NCBI RefSeq assembly: GCF_001984155.1
Contig: NZ_MTQO01000045.1
Coordinates: forward strand, 390,099 to 454,098
Direction of reading: 5' to 3'
Source of the DNA: Actinosynnema sp. ALI-1.44
Lineage (GTDB): Bacteria > Actinomycetota > Actinomycetes > Mycobacteriales > Pseudonocardiaceae
DNA length: 64,000 bases
In this document: one piece after another, positions 53,000-64,000 of the stretch
Layout: each line of letters begins with the position of its first letter
How positions within the stretch are numbered: the stretch's first letter is position 1
Made by a program: the position numbers and the translations under genes
Notes under the pieces: generated by a model
Databases searched by the model: none
What the model was told of the DNA's origin: nothing
Seen by the model: the letters and a program-made list of their open reading frames with translations, nothing else

Positions 53000-54169
53000 T
53001 CAGGCCCTTCGCGCGGCGGTGACCAGCGCGCTCAGCAGTCGCAGGTGGTCGGCGTCGGCCTGGACTGGGAACAGGAAGTGTCGGCGCAGGAAGGCGTAGG
53101 ACAGCTCGTGGCGTGGGTCGACCAACGCCTGTTGTCCGCCGGCTCCGCTGTGGCCGAACGCGCCAGCGCCGAGGACCGGGTAGGTCTCTGACACAGCGTG
53201 GAATCCGACTGCCCACGCCTTGGGCTGCCGCAGGACCAAGTCGAAGCCGTTGGACTGGATCTGGCCGAACGCCGACGCGGTGGCGGGTTCGAGCAGCGGG
53301 TTGACGCTGTCGACCGGCGACACGAGTGCCGAGTACAGCTTGGCCAGGCTGCGGGCGGTGCCGATGCCCCCGAACGAGGCTGGCCCGCGGGAGCGGACGA
53401 CCGGAAGGTTGGGCAGTTCCCACACCTCGCGGTTGCGCGGATGGTGGCGGTTGAAGGCGATACCGCTGAGACTGTCAGGGGCGGTCGCCGCCGCGGCCAG
53501 CTCGCGCAGGCGTTCCGGGGTCGCCGTCATCGGTTGCGCGCTGAGGAACCGGTCGTCCTGCCCCGCGGGCAGGCCCAGGTGCAGGTCCAGCTTCAGCGGC
53601 GCCTGGAGCCGTTCGGCGAAGTGCTCCTGGACGGTGCGGCCGGTGGCGCGGCGCACGACTTCCCCGCTCAGCGCGGCCATCACCAGCGCGTGGTATCCCG
53701 CTGCCCGGCCCGGTCGCCAGAACGGGCGCTGCGCGCCGAGTCGTTCGGCCACGACCTGGTCGTCGGCGAGTTCCTCCATCGTGAACCCGTCCGTGGCGCC
53801 GACCACACCGGCCTGGTGGGCGAGCAGTTCGCGCACCAAGAGGTCCTGCTTGCCCTCGACCGCGAACTGAGGCCAGTAGTGGCTCACCTTCTGGTCCAGA
53901 TCCAGCACGCCGTCCTGGACCAGCAGCGCCACCACCAGGTGGGTGACCCCCTTGCTCGCCGAGTAGATCCCCATGATCGAGTCGGCGTTCATGTCCGGCC
54001 CGGCCCACAGGTCGACCACGTTCTCCCCGCGGTGGTAGGCCGCGACTTGCACGTCCAGTTCACCACCCTCTGTCGCCAGCAGCGCGGTGAACTGCTCGCG
54101 CACGGCCTCGAATCCCGGCGCGACTGTGCCCTGGACACCAGCCGCCGCACCCTCGCCTGCTTGCCTCAT
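53000..54169 (-). CDS. serine hydrolase of the beta-lactamase/EstB family
   Basis: 389 residues. Class C beta-lactamase fold with SxxK (YSASKGVTHLVVALL), the second-motif Tyr in GYHALVMAALSGEVV, and a C-terminal HSGAGGQQALVDP. No signal peptide, which argues for an EstB-like esterase rather than a secreted lactamase. Starts near an operator shared with the divergent TetR gene at 54337, which is likely to repress it. Confidence 0.85.
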   Translation of the reverse strand: MRQAGEGAAAGVQGTVAPGFEAVREQFTALLATEGGELDVQVAAYHRGENVVDLWAGPDMNADSIMGIYSASKGVTHLVVALLVQDGVLDLDQKVSHYWPQFAVEGKQDLLVRELLAHQAGVVGATDGFTMEELADDQVVAERLGAQRPFWRPGRAAGYHALVMAALSGEVVRRATGRTVQEHFAERLQAPLKLDLHLGLPAGQDDRFLSAQPMTATPERLRELAAAATAPDSLSGIAFNRHHPRNREVWELPNLPVVRSRGPASFGGIGTARSLAKLYSALVSPVDSVNPLLEPATASAFGQIQSNGFDLVLRQPKAWAVGFHAVSETYPVLGAGAFGHSGAGGQQALVDPRHELSYAFLRRHFLFPVQADADHLRLLSALVTAARRA

Positions 54170-54232
54170 CGTGCCTCCCGCTGTCCCCGGTGACGGCCAA
54201 TCCGTCGAACACGACTCACGATAGCTAATTAT

Positions 54233-54245
54233 TGACCAGTGGTCA
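54233..54245. promoter_or_regulatory. 13-bp palindromic operator candidate
   Basis: TGACCA-G-TGGTCA, a perfect inverted repeat in the 167-base gap between the serine hydrolase and TetR genes, embedded in the only AT-rich stretch of the gap. Confidence 0.5.
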
Positions 54246-54336
54246 CTAACTAGGGCGAGTGCGTCGTTGTCAGCCTCGTCACCCCTGGCGGCCCACGACG
54301 GCCAGCCTGGCGGCGCGTCCTGGCTATCGTCGTGCC

Positions 54337-54924
54337 ATGACCGACGAAGTGGCCGAGCGACGGCGTCCGGGACGTCCCGCCCAGATCAGCCGGGACAAGA
54401 TCGTCGAAGCGGTCTCGCTGGCCGAGAACGTTGACACGCTGACCATGCGCGAGCTCGCGGCGCGCCTCGGCGTCAGCCACGGCGCGCTCTACCGGTGGGT
54501 CAAGAACCGCGACGAGCTCTTCGATCTCGTCAGCGATGTCGTTGTCGAGCGCATCCTGCCGCAGGCCGACGCCGGGGACCCGGAATGCCGAGCCTGGCTC
54601 ACCCGGCTCGCGTGGGCGATGCACGACGAATTCCTCGCCCTGCCTGGCTATGCCACGCACCTGTCCCGTCCACACAAGCACAACGCGCACTCCATCGACC
54701 GGCTCAGGAGCACGGTCAGCGCCGTTCTCCGCCGGTCCGGCGTCACCGCCGAGATGGCCGAGCACAGCTGGCAGATCTTCATCACCTGTGTCGTCGGCTG
54801 GCTGGCGGCAACCGAGAATCCCCTCCATCTCGGCACCGACGCACCGAGATTCGACCTGTTCCTCGACACACTGTTGCGTGGCCTGCCCGCCCGTGAGCCC
54901 GGTGCCGTACGACCGACCCCTTGA
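54337..54924 (+). CDS. TetR-family repressor (TetR_C-type)
   Basis: 195 residues. Helix-turn-helix TMRELAARLGVSHGALYRWV and a ligand domain ending WQIFITCVVGWLAATENP. ATG 54337 has no ribosome-binding site and a TATCGT-like -10 just before it, so a leaderless mRNA is possible. Divergent from the serine hydrolase gene. Its stop codon abuts a decayed MntP fragment. Confidence 0.85.
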   Translation: MTDEVAERRRPGRPAQISRDKIVEAVSLAENVDTLTMRELAARLGVSHGALYRWVKNRDELFDLVSDVVVERILPQADAGDPECRAWLTRLAWAMHDEFLALPGYATHLSRPHKHNAHSIDRLRSTVSAVLRRSGVTAEMAEHSWQIFITCVVGWLAATENPLHLGTDAPRFDLFLDTLLRGLPAREPGAVRPTP

Positions 54925-55091
54925 TCTTGGTCATCGTTGCCATTGGGGCGCAAGCATTTCTCGTCGCACAACTGGGGAGCCGCCTGAGCAACTGGATCGC
55001 CGAACGCTATCGAGAAGCCGCAGAACGCATCGTCGGCATCGCCCTGATCGCGCTTGGCCCATACCTCATCGCGCAACGCATACTCGCCTGA
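54921..55091 (+). pseudogene. C-terminal remnant of a manganese exporter (MntP-like)
   Basis: 57 codons: AIGAQAFLVAQLGSRLSNWI followed by AERIVGIALIALGPYLIAQR, the last two helices of the MntP/DUF204 family (G.G.QL and the AG..LI.LG motifs). The first four helices and the start are missing, and the frame overlaps the TetR stop. Confidence 0.6.
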
Positions 55092-55139
55092 ACGCCCGAC
55101 AGTCGGCGTGTCGACTTGCTTGGTGCAGTGAAGCAGCCA

Positions 55140-55834
55140 GAAAGCCAAGGGGGCGCCACAGGATTCCTGGCGTGCCAACGAGTTCGGCGACCAACCCTAT
55201 ATCCATGCGCTCGGGTTCAACGTCCACGAGTACACCAGGGTCACGCGCGATGCCGCGTATTCCATGGGTGGACAACGCATCCCGACGTACCCGATCTACG
55301 AGTGGGGATGGAGCCGACAGGACTGCCTCGACTACCTGTACCGCAAACTCGGCGTGGCATGGTCGAAAAGTTGCTGCCGACACTGCCCCTACGCTGGCAA
55401 CAAATCCGGCTGGCCTGAGCAACTCGCGCGTTTCGCCGCGCTGCCAACCGAAGCGGCAGAGCACATCATCGACGAGTACGTCTGTCTGGCGCTCAACCCT
55501 CGATCGGGCTGTTCGGGCCCGGCAAGTCACTGATCACGCGACTGCACCGTGACCAGGTGACCGAGCCCATCACCCTCGCCGTCGCCCGGATGAAGACGAT
55601 ACCCACCGCCGGCTGTGGCTCCGCAAGCGCTGCGACGGGATCTATCCGACCCAGGAGGAGTTCTACACGGTCGCGCCCGCCCAGGCACAGGACAAGGAGC
55701 TCGACAGCTTCGCCAACGCCTGGGCCGACCACACCGACGAGGCGCTGGTCCGGCTGGAACGCCGCATCGACACGGCCATCGCCATCGTGCAGCAAGCCCT
55801 CATCGACAGCCAGGGCCGCCGCGACGCGGCCTGA
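55140..55834 (+). pseudogene. decayed PAPS reductase-like gene
   Basis: Pieces of a phosphoadenosine-phosphosulfate reductase-like protein of mobile elements: ANEFGDQPYIHALGFNVHEY, IPTYPIYEWGWSRQDCLDYL and WSKSCCRHCPYAGNKSGWPE (SCC..CP cysteine cluster), then after two shifts LFGPGKSL and LWLRKRCDGIYPTQEEFYTV with EALVRLERRIDTAIAIVQQA. Frameshifts lie near 55508 and 55600, and the N-terminal part is missing. Confidence 0.55.
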
Positions 55835-55893
55835 ACCACTCACGCCCGCAGAACTCACCGAACCAGCAAGTCCATCCCTTCCAGGAGTTGACC

Positions 55894-56772
55894 ATGCCTT
55901 CACACGACGAACTGCGCGCCCGACTGTTCTTGCTGCGCGCAGCCGAACCACCAGCACCCGCCATCCACCAGTACGTCGCCGTCCACGGCCCGCTCGACGC
56001 CGTCGAGCGCATCCGGCACGGCACTGCCCCCGCCGCCGTGTTCAGCGAGATCACACGGCCCGAAGCCCGGATCGACGATGACCTGCGGGCTCTCGACAGC
56101 GGCGCGGCGCGGCTGCTCACGCCCGAAGACGACGACTGGCCTCTCGGACGGCTGACCGGCCTGGCCAGCCACGGCGCCCCGCTCGCGCTCTGGGTGCGCG
56201 GTAGCGGCTCGTTGACCGAGCTCACCAGGCTCGCCGTCACCGTCACGGGCGCCCGCTCCTCCTCGGAGTACGGAAACACAATCGCTGGCGACATCAGCTA
56301 CGAGCTTGCCCGCACACAGGTGACCGTCGTCAGCGGCGGCGGCCTCGGGGTGAACGAGGCGGCGCACCGCGGCGCGCTGGCCGCAGAAGGCAGGACGATC
56401 GTCGTGCTCGCCAGCGGTGTCGACCGGACCCATCCGCACCAGCACGCCCAGCTCTACCAGACGGTGATCGAGCAGGGCGGGTTGCTGGTCAGCGAGTACC
56501 CGATCGGCACACCGCCGACCCGTATCCGGTTCCACGCACGGTGCCGACTGCTGGCTGCGCTCAGCACGGCGACCGTGATCGTCGAAGCCGGGCAGCGCAG
56601 CGGCGCCCTCACCGTCGCCCGAGCCGCTGGCGAGCTCGGCCGTCGGGTTTACGGCGTACCCGGACCGATCCACTCCGCCCCATCGAAGGGCGTCAACGAG
56701 CTCCTGCGGACCGGCGCTGCCACGGTGGCCAGCTCCGTCGAGCACATCAACTACCAAGAGGGACTGCGATGA
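55894..56772 (+). CDS. dprA: DprA/Smf-like DNA-processing protein
   Basis: 292 residues, ATG 55894 with AGGAG upstream. Helical N-terminal region (about 1-75) and the Rossmann-like DprA fold (about 85-285): VTVTGARSSSEYGNTIAGD, VTVVSGGGLGVNEAAHRGAL, VLASGVDRTHPHQHAQLY, IEQGGLLVSEYPIGTPP and STATVIVEAGQRSGALTVAR. DprA binds ssDNA and loads RecA. The C-terminal winged helix of chromosomal DprA is missing. Element-borne copies like this are commonly linked to defence or DNA uptake. Coupled by ATGA to the YgjP-like gene. Confidence 0.85.
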   Translation: MPSHDELRARLFLLRAAEPPAPAIHQYVAVHGPLDAVERIRHGTAPAAVFSEITRPEARIDDDLRALDSGAARLLTPEDDDWPLGRLTGLASHGAPLALWVRGSGSLTELTRLAVTVTGARSSSEYGNTIAGDISYELARTQVTVVSGGGLGVNEAAHRGALAAEGRTIVVLASGVDRTHPHQHAQLYQTVIEQGGLLVSEYPIGTPPTRIRFHARCRLLAALSTATVIVEAGQRSGALTVARAAGELGRRVYGVPGPIHSAPSKGVNELLRTGAATVASSVEHINYQEGLR

Positions 56773-57557
56773 ACAGCCCGGACCGCTACCAGGCAGCCTT
56801 GGCCAATCTCCAGCTGCCTGACGAGTGGCATGTCCACGTGGCGATCCGTCCGCGACGCCGCAGCGTCGGCATCGAGGTCCAGCCCGGCGGTGCCGTCGCC
56901 GTGTTGATCCCGCCATCGGCGGACCCGGAGCAGGTCGTACGTTTCGTCCGCAGCCGGCGCCGTTGGATCACCGAGAAGGTCGACACAGCCGTACGCCTGG
57001 CGCCCGACCGCCCGGTCAAGGCGCTCGTCAACGGCGACGAGTTCGATCTGTTGGGGCAGCGGTACCAGCTCCAGCTCGTGGCCGGACTGCCCGCCGGCAT
57101 CGAGAAACTGCCTGCACCATCGGCGGACCGGATCCTGTACGCGCGTGCGCAACGACCAGAACAGGTTCGCCAGGCGATCATCGGTTGGTACCGGCAGGTC
57201 GGGCTCGACTGGGTGAAGCGCGAGGGACGCCAGTACGAGCGGGACGGCCGGATCGAGGGCCTCCGCTACAAGGTACGCGACCTCGGCAAGCATCGCTGGG
57301 GACTGTATCGCGGCGCGCCCAAGCACATCACCGCTCTGCACTGGGCAGCCTTCGGCCTACCCGTGCACCTCGCCGAGTACGTGCTCGTGCACGAGCAGGC
57401 CCACGCGACGAGGCCGGGTGGTCGGCCCCACGGGGCTGCCTGGCAACGGCGTATGAACCTCTGGATGCCCGATTGGCGCCAGCGTCAGCTCGAACTCGAT
57501 GAGGTCGGCCGTCACTGCTGGCTTGGGGACTACCGACTGCCCGCAGCGGCCATCTAG
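56769..57557 (+). CDS. YgjP-like (DUF45) metallopeptidase-fold protein
   Basis: 262 residues, ATG overlapping the dprA stop. RPRRRSVGIEVQPGGAVAVL at the start, a central RVRDLGKHRWGLYR-like segment, and the zincin motif VHEQAHATRPGGRPHGAAW with HExxH and a downstream His, typical of the YgjP/WLM gluzincin family found next to restriction-modification systems. Here it is paired with DprA. The physiological substrate is unknown. Confidence 0.85.
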   Translation: MNSPDRYQAALANLQLPDEWHVHVAIRPRRRSVGIEVQPGGAVAVLIPPSADPEQVVRFVRSRRRWITEKVDTAVRLAPDRPVKALVNGDEFDLLGQRYQLQLVAGLPAGIEKLPAPSADRILYARAQRPEQVRQAIIGWYRQVGLDWVKREGRQYERDGRIEGLRYKVRDLGKHRWGLYRGAPKHITALHWAAFGLPVHLAEYVLVHEQAHATRPGGRPHGAAWQRRMNLWMPDWRQRQLELDEVGRHCWLGDYRLPAAAI

Positions 57558-57740
57558 CTACCGGGCGTCGTCGCTTGCGACAACAGACGGTGGGTCACCT
57601 CGTCCGATTCCCCGAGGTGACCCACCGAGCGCCTCCATGGTGTCGTAGCAGGGGGCGTGATAGGCATGTGTGATAGACATGCAGCTATTACGATCGTAGT
57701 TGCGCACGACCAGGACGACGCCCGAAAGAGAGGCTCCCCG

Positions 57741-58022
57741 ATGAGCGAGGATCCCGAGGAGGTCCTTCGACTTCGTGCCGTCCGGGCCGAGGTCGAAGGC
57801 ATCAAGGAGAAGCTGCGCGCCGCTCGCGCCCAGCAGGAGGAACTGGAGAAGATGGTCACTGACCTTCTCGCGAAGCAACGCAAGGCCAGAGACAAGCGTC
57901 GCGAAGCCATTCTCGCCGCCGACGCCGCAGGAATTCCACGACTGAGGATCTCCAAGGAGGTCGGCATGCCGCGCGGCAACATGTACAAGCTCCTCGAAGG
58001 AGACAGCGGAAGCGATTCGTGA
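57741..58022 (+). CDS. small coiled-coil/helix-turn-helix protein
   Basis: 93 residues from ATG 57741 (GAGG upstream). A long charged coiled coil (about 5-60, LRAVRAEVEGIKEKLRAARA) precedes a helix-turn-helix-like end (AGIPRLRISKEVGMPRGNMY). Probably a DNA-binding regulator or recombination directionality-type factor for the recombinase downstream; the latter is only suggested by position. Confidence 0.6.
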   Translation: MSEDPEEVLRLRAVRAEVEGIKEKLRAARAQQEELEKMVTDLLAKQRKARDKRREAILAADAAGIPRLRISKEVGMPRGNMYKLLEGDSGSDS

Positions 58023-58153
58023 ACCTGCTGCTGGTGTGGCATCAATCTTGTTCCAACCGAACCGGAGGCGGGAAAGATCACCAGTTGTTGTTCCACGCCT
58101 GCCTCCGGGGCGGACGTGCTCTTGACAGAGGGCAACCACCTTACGTCTGTGTC

Positions 58154-59970
<1,817 letters not shown>

Positions 59971-60075
59971 GAGATACGGTCGGTGGCGTAGCCACCGGCA
60001 ACTGGTCACCGAACGGAATCGTAACCAAGCACAGGGGCTGACAAGCGTGTACTCGTCTGCATCACGCTCTACGGT

Positions 60076-62511
60076 GTGAGCGTGGACAACGATCTTCGAC
60101 TGGCGGAGGCGGCAAGACTTGTCGAGGAACTGGCCAGCCTTCGCGCATTGACCACCCGCCTGCAGGCGGAGAACGCACGGCTATTGCGCCTCCTGGAGTT
60201 GACTCCAAAGCAGGCGGCACCACCCGGCCCAACACAGACGGGCTTCTTCGACGCCCCACCCGGCCCGATCGACCGCCAGTCACCACCTGAGGCGAAAGTC
60301 GACTTCTTCGGGGCATTGTTCGCTGCCCGCACCGACATTTACGCCGTTCGCTGGGAAAACACACGTACCGGTAAGACCGGTTGGCTGCCAGCCGTACGTG
60401 GTGGGTGGCGCAAAGGCACCCGGCACGAACAACGCGACTACTTGCCACTCACCAGGGAGGTTCTCCGAGCCCACTTGTCCGGTGAAACACACATCGGGTT
60501 GTATCCGCTGCTCGATGGCGATCTGTGCAGCTGGTTGGCTGCCGACTTCGATGGACAAATGGCTATGCTCGACGCATTAGCCTTCCTGAAAGCCGCGAGA
60601 ACATGGTCGGTTCCGGCGGCGTTGGAAGTGTCGCGATCTGGGGTCGGTGCGCACGCGTGGGTGTTCTTCACGGCACCAGTGCCAGTTGAGGCTGCTCGCC
60701 GTCTCGGCACCGCGTTGCTGCGCGAGGCGATGGCTGTCCGCGGGCGCATGGACCTGGCCAGCTACGACCGGTTGTTTCCGTCGCAGGATGTGCTGCCGTC
60801 AGGCGGGGTGGGAAATCTGATCGCCGCGCCGCTGCACGGCAAAGCCCGACGCGATGGGGTAACCGTGTTCCTCAATCTGTCCACAATGGAACCATATGAT
60901 GATCAGTGGGCCTTCCTGTCCACACTCGGCAGGATGAGCCCACGCGAAGTCAACCGGACAGCACGCCGAGCAGGGCAGATTGTCGTAGGCGCCAATGTCG
61001 AACGACTCGATAAGCCAGTATCGACCAAAATCCAGGCCGCGCCGCACCCAGTGGTGCGTTCCCGTGTGGCGGCGGGGATCCGCGTCGAAATTAGCGAGCT
61101 GACCCCGGCCCTGCACGCCACGTTGAAACACGCCGCGTCGATGTCAAACCCGGTCTTCTACGAGCGGCAACGCTTGCGCATGTCGACCTGGGACACGTCA
61201 CGTTTCTTGCGTAGCTACGACGAGACCGTCGATGGCGGGCTCATCTTGCCGCGCGGCCTAGCCGACACGCTCGCCTCACTGGTCGAGCAAGCCGGCAGCC
61301 ACCTCGAGGTCACCGACAAACGGACATCCGGCACAGCCCAGGAGTTCACGTTCACGGCCACACTGACCCGCACGCAACAGGACGCCGCAGACGCCCTCCG
61401 CGATCACGACCTCGGCGTACTCGTCGCTCCACCTGGGGCAGGCAAAACAGTGATCGCCTGCGCATTGATCGCGGAGCACGCGACATCGACACTCGTACTC
61501 GTCGACCGCAAGGCTCTCGCCGACCAATGGCGCACGCAAATCAGCGAGCTACTCGGAATCAAAGCAGGACAACTCGGCGGCGGCCGGACAAAAACCCGCG
61601 GCGTCATCGACGTCGCGATGCTGCAAACCCTAGCCCGCAAGGACGACATCGACTCACTCACCAACGGCTACGGACTGGTGGTCGCCGACGAATGCCACCA
61701 CATTCCCGCAGCAGCATTCGAACACGCCGTCAAACAGATCCCAGCACGCCGATGGCTCGGCCTGACCGCAACACCCTACCGACGCGACAAACTCGACGAC
61801 CTGATCGCACTCCAACTCGGCCCGATCCGGCACACCATCAAACACTCCACACAGGACACCCACGACGACCAGACACCACAGTTGGACCTCGAACACCCGG
61901 AAGCGACACCACGACCAACTCCCGTGCTACACGTGCACGACACCGATTTTCGTTACATAGGCGACGCTGATCCGTCGGCACCCGGTGGGATAGCCGCCAT
62001 CTACCGAGACCTCGTCGCCAACGATGCCCGCACCAACCAGGTGATCACCGACGTGACAGCGGCACTGGAACGTGGAAGGCATTGCCTTCTGCTCACCCAA
62101 TGGACCGCCCACGCCGATCGATTCACCGAGGAACTTCAGCGACGAGGACTCGATCCTGTTTTGCTCCGCGGCGGAATGCCCACCAAGGCCCGACGCGACG
62201 CCCTCGCCCGCCTGCAACCATCACAGGACGGACCACCGTTGCTGGTCGTAGCCACCGGCCCCTTCGTCGGCGAAGGATTCGACTGCCCAGCCCTGGACAC
62301 CCTCTTCCTCGCAGCGCCCATCGCCTTCAAGGGGCGGCTCGTGCAATACGTCGGGCGAATCCTGCGCCCGTACCCAGGAAAAACCACCGCCGAAGTACAC
62401 GACTACCACGACATCGGCACCGGTGTACTCGCCTCCTCCCTCTCCAAGCGCGCCCCCGGCTACACCAGCCTCGGCTTCCCCGACCCCCGAAAACAAACAC
62501 CACAACGCTAG
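60076..62511 (+). CDS. TOTE-type archaeo-eukaryotic primase fused to superfamily II helicase
   Basis: 811 residues. A short coiled coil (1-45) precedes the AEP domain (about 75-330) with WLAADFDG (metal-binding acidic residues), [13 protein letters not shown] (sxH) and [31 protein letters not shown]-like helicase follows (about 430-811): Walker [14 protein letters not shown] box, [16 protein letters not shown] and QYVGRILRP. This matches the AEP-helicase core of TOTE conflict systems, thought to act against invading nucleic acid. GTG 60076 (or GTG 60082). It lies 106 bases beyond the right att-like repeat and has no obvious nuclease partner before the IS. Confidence 0.82.
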   Translation: MSVDNDLRLAEAARLVEELASLRALTTRLQAENARLLRLLELTPKQAAPPGPTQTGFFDAPPGPIDRQSPPEAKVDFFGALFAARTDIYAVRWENTRTGKTGWLPAVRGGWRKGTRHEQRDYLPLTREVLRAHLSGETHIGLYPLLDGDLCSWLAADFDGQMAMLDALAFLKAARTWSVPAALEVSRSGVGAHAWVFFTAPVPVEAARRLGTALLREAMAVRGRMDLASYDRLFPSQDVLPSGGVGNLIAAPLHGKARRDGVTVFLNLSTMEPYDDQWAFLSTLGRMSPREVNRTARRAGQIVVGANVERLDKPVSTKIQAAPHPVVRSRVAAGIRVEISELTPALHATLKHAASMSNPVFYERQRLRMSTWDTSRFLRSYDETVDGGLILPRGLADTLASLVEQAGSHLEVTDKRTSGTAQEFTFTATLTRTQQDAADALRDHDLGVLVAPPGAGKTVIACALIAEHATSTLVLVDRKALADQWRTQISELLGIKAGQLGGGRTKTRGVIDVAMLQTLARKDDIDSLTNGYGLVVADECHHIPAAAFEHAVKQIPARRWLGLTATPYRRDKLDDLIALQLGPIRHTIKHSTQDTHDDQTPQLDLEHPEATPRPTPVLHVHDTDFRYIGDADPSAPGGIAAIYRDLVANDARTNQVITDVTAALERGRHCLLLTQWTAHADRFTEELQRRGLDPVLLRGGMPTKARRDALARLQPSQDGPPLLVVATGPFVGEGFDCPALDTLFLAAPIAFKGRLVQYVGRILRPYPGKTTAEVHDYHDIGTGVLASSLSKRAPGYTSLGFPDPRKQTPQR

Positions 62512-62593
62512 CGACGATTGCATCCGCGGAGTTCCAGGCCAGCTCGCAGCCGAGATCACGCGTAGCACGCAAACACCTCATGCACTCGGGCTA

Positions 62594-63479
62594 AAGGCTG
62601 TCTCGTAACCCGGTGATCGGCTGGCCCGGCTGGTGGTTGATCATGGTGGGGTGCAGGTGATCTCAGCGTCCCGGTCGGAGTGGATCGCCCCGTTCACGGG
62701 GCTGCAACCAGGTCAGTTCCGCAAGCTCGTGCGAGTCATGGCTCAACGCGGTGGCGAGGCGATCGCCGACGGCCGTCCAGGTCGGCCATGGCGACTGACT
62801 CTGCCCGACCGGGTCCTGCTGGTCGCGACGTACTGGCGGACGAACCTGACCATGCGGCAGATCGGCCCGCTGTTCGGCGTCTCGCACTCCGCGGCCCATC
62901 GCGTCGTCGACTCACTCGGCCCGCTGTTGGCCTTGGCCCCAGTCCGCCGACGCCGGGTCGATCAGGTTGCGATCGTCGACGGCACCCTGGTGCCCACCCG
63001 TGACCACCGCATCGCCGAACGGTCCAAGAACTACCGATACTCGACCAACCTCCAGGTCGCCATCGACGCCGACACCCGCCTGGTCATCGCCACGGGAGAC
63101 CCGCAACCGGGCAACCGCAACGACCGCACTGTCTACCGCGACTCCGGCATCGCCGACGCGTTGGCCGGTCGTCCAGTCATGGCCGACGGCGGCTACCGGG
63201 GCAATCCCGATGTGATCATGCCGTATCGCAAACGCGCCAAGGACGTTGCTTTGCCCGACTGGCAAGAGGATCTCAACACGGTCCACCGCAAGGTCCGTGC
63301 CCGCGTCGAACACGCTCTTGCGCGGATGAAGACCTACAAGATCCTGCGCGACTACCGCCGCGCCGGCCACACCCTGGCCACCACCGCCTCCGGCATCGCC
63401 TTCCTGCACAACCTCGCCATCACTGGCTGACCAACTCGATCCCGCAAGACCGCCATAAGATCAGTTACGAGACAGCCTT
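62594..63479 (+). mobile_element. IS5-type insertion sequence, complete, perfect ends
   Basis: 886 bases with perfect 16-base inverted repeats (AAGGCTGTCTCGTAAC and its complement, 62594-62609 and 63464-63479) and a TA target duplication (62592-62593, 63480-63481). Intact transposase and perfect repeats indicate a recent insertion. It abuts the 3' end of the IS630 remnant. Confidence 0.88.
62633..63430 (+). CDS. IS5-family DDE transposase (Tnp4-type), intact
   Basis: About 265 residues. Helix-turn-helix TMRQIGPLFGVSHSAAHRVV, first catalytic Asp in VDQVAIVDGTLVPTRD, second in RPVMADGGYRGNP, and the Glu in VRARVEHALARMKTYKILRD. The start is uncertain between GTG 62633 and a GTG near 62651. No frameshift is seen, so the element could be autonomous. 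Confidence 0.85.
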   Translation: MVDHGGVQVISASRSEWIAPFTGLQPGQFRKLVRVMAQRGGEAIADGRPGRPWRLTLPDRVLLVATYWRTNLTMRQIGPLFGVSHSAAHRVVDSLGPLLALAPVRRRRVDQVAIVDGTLVPTRDHRIAERSKNYRYSTNLQVAIDADTRLVIATGDPQPGNRNDRTVYRDSGIADALAGRPVMADGGYRGNPDVIMPYRKRAKDVALPDWQEDLNTVHRKVRARVEHALARMKTYKILRDYRRAGHTLATTASGIAFLHNLAITG

Positions 63480-63495
63480 TAGTAGATTGTCGCGG

Positions 63496-64000
63496 CTAAC
63501 TCTTGGGGTAGAGGTGGCGGAGTTTGACGCGTGCGTTGTCGGTGGTGAACTGCCAGCGGATGTGGCGTTGTTCGGTGTTGAGGGCGTGTTGCCATGCGGC
63601 GAGTTCGGTGTTGAGGGTGTCGAGGTCGCTGATGCGGCGGTCGAGGCATTGCCGTGACAGTGCGGGTAACTCGATTTCGGCGATGTTGAGCCACGACCCG
63701 TGTTTGGGGGTGTGGGTGGATCTCCAGGCGCTGGGCCAGGGCGAAGGCCTCGCCGGGTGGGAACGCTTCGTAGAGCGAGGCGATGCCGTGGGTGTTGAGG
63801 TTGTCCATGACCAGCACCACGGTCTCGGCGTCGGGATAGTCCACGGTCAGGAGCTCTTTCACTTGCCCAGCCCAGTCGAGCTTGGTTCGCTGGGCCAGGG
63901 CATGGACACGGCGCCACCCGCGCAGGGACTCTGTCCACACGAAGATCGAGCACGTGCCGCACCGCACGTATTCGCTGTCCTGGCAGGCATCCTTGCCCGG
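63496..64000 (-). pseudogene. IS630-family transposase, frameshifted and cut by window edge
   Basis: Read leftward from the window edge: [60 protein letters not shown] and [13 protein letters not shown] (DDE region), then one extra base near 63727 shifts the frame, which continues [20 protein letters not shown] to HLYPKS and TAG at 63498-63496. The N-terminal half lies beyond base 64000. Confidence 0.78.

Overview
The window is high-GC DNA (frequent GTG/TTG starts, many overlapping genes) carrying gene families typical of mycelial actinobacteria: ECF41 sigma factor, Ser/Thr kinase with a DUF3558-like sensor, GlxA-AraC, questin oxidase, IS1380/IS5/IS630 elements. It most resembles Pseudonocardiales (Kibdelosporangium/Lentzea/Amycolatopsis type); this placement is inference, and no rRNA or intact tRNA is present to confirm it.

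1-11.6 kb is ordinary accessory chromosome: an MFS exporter with a Tat-exported metallo-beta-lactamase-fold protein, a secreted M28 aminopeptidase with a chitin-binding tail, an FAD monooxygenase, a questin oxidase divergent from an ArsR-type regulator, a phenylalanine 4-hydroxylase and a transmembrane kinase. 11.7-17.7 kb is a secreted polysaccharide locus: three proteins each start with a discoidin (F5/8 type C) domain, one being a PL7-PL6 double alginate lyase, one a GH16 hydrolase and one a beta-helix protein, with an orphan ABC ATPase.

18.1-29.0 kb is the most interesting part: ten tightly spaced minus-strand genes behind one sigma70-like promoter with a 14-bp palindrome at the predicted start of transcription. 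They encode a 90-aa peptide, two small proteins sharing a ~35-residue module, a radical SAM-PDZ-DUF512 protein whose N-terminus carries the same module, a TPR-M1-type metallopeptidase, a radical SAM-SPASM enzyme, an FGE-like protein without the usual cysteines, an MFS exporter, an S9 oligopeptidase whose nucleophile is Cys instead of Ser, and a small C-terminal-domain protein. It reads as a peptide-modifying (RiPP-like) gene cluster that I cannot match to a described class.

29.0-43.4 kb holds a broken sugar-ABC permease, a luciferase-like monooxygenase/flavin reductase pair with its TetR regulator, and an ECF41 sigma factor with its probable local regulon: three perfect copies of TGTCACA-N16-CGTC lie before the sigma gene, before a small membrane-protein gene and before an epimerase-cupredoxin-epimerase-membrane protein operon. 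Then come decayed genes and transposons, a DUF6010 membrane protein and a GlxA-type regulator.

43.4-59.9 kb is a decayed integrative element bounded by two direct repeats that begin with a tRNA/tmRNA-like 3' end (T-arm plus CAGCTCCAC). It carries an IS5 copy, a pentapeptide protein, a resolvase, a tyrosine recombinase split by an unrelated gene, a serine hydrolase with a TetR regulator, DprA-like and YgjP-like genes, and a double-frameshifted large serine recombinase next to the right repeat. Beyond it, 60.1-62.5 kb encodes a TOTE-type primase-helicase (candidate defence protein), followed by a complete IS5-type element and a frameshifted IS630 transposase at the window edge.
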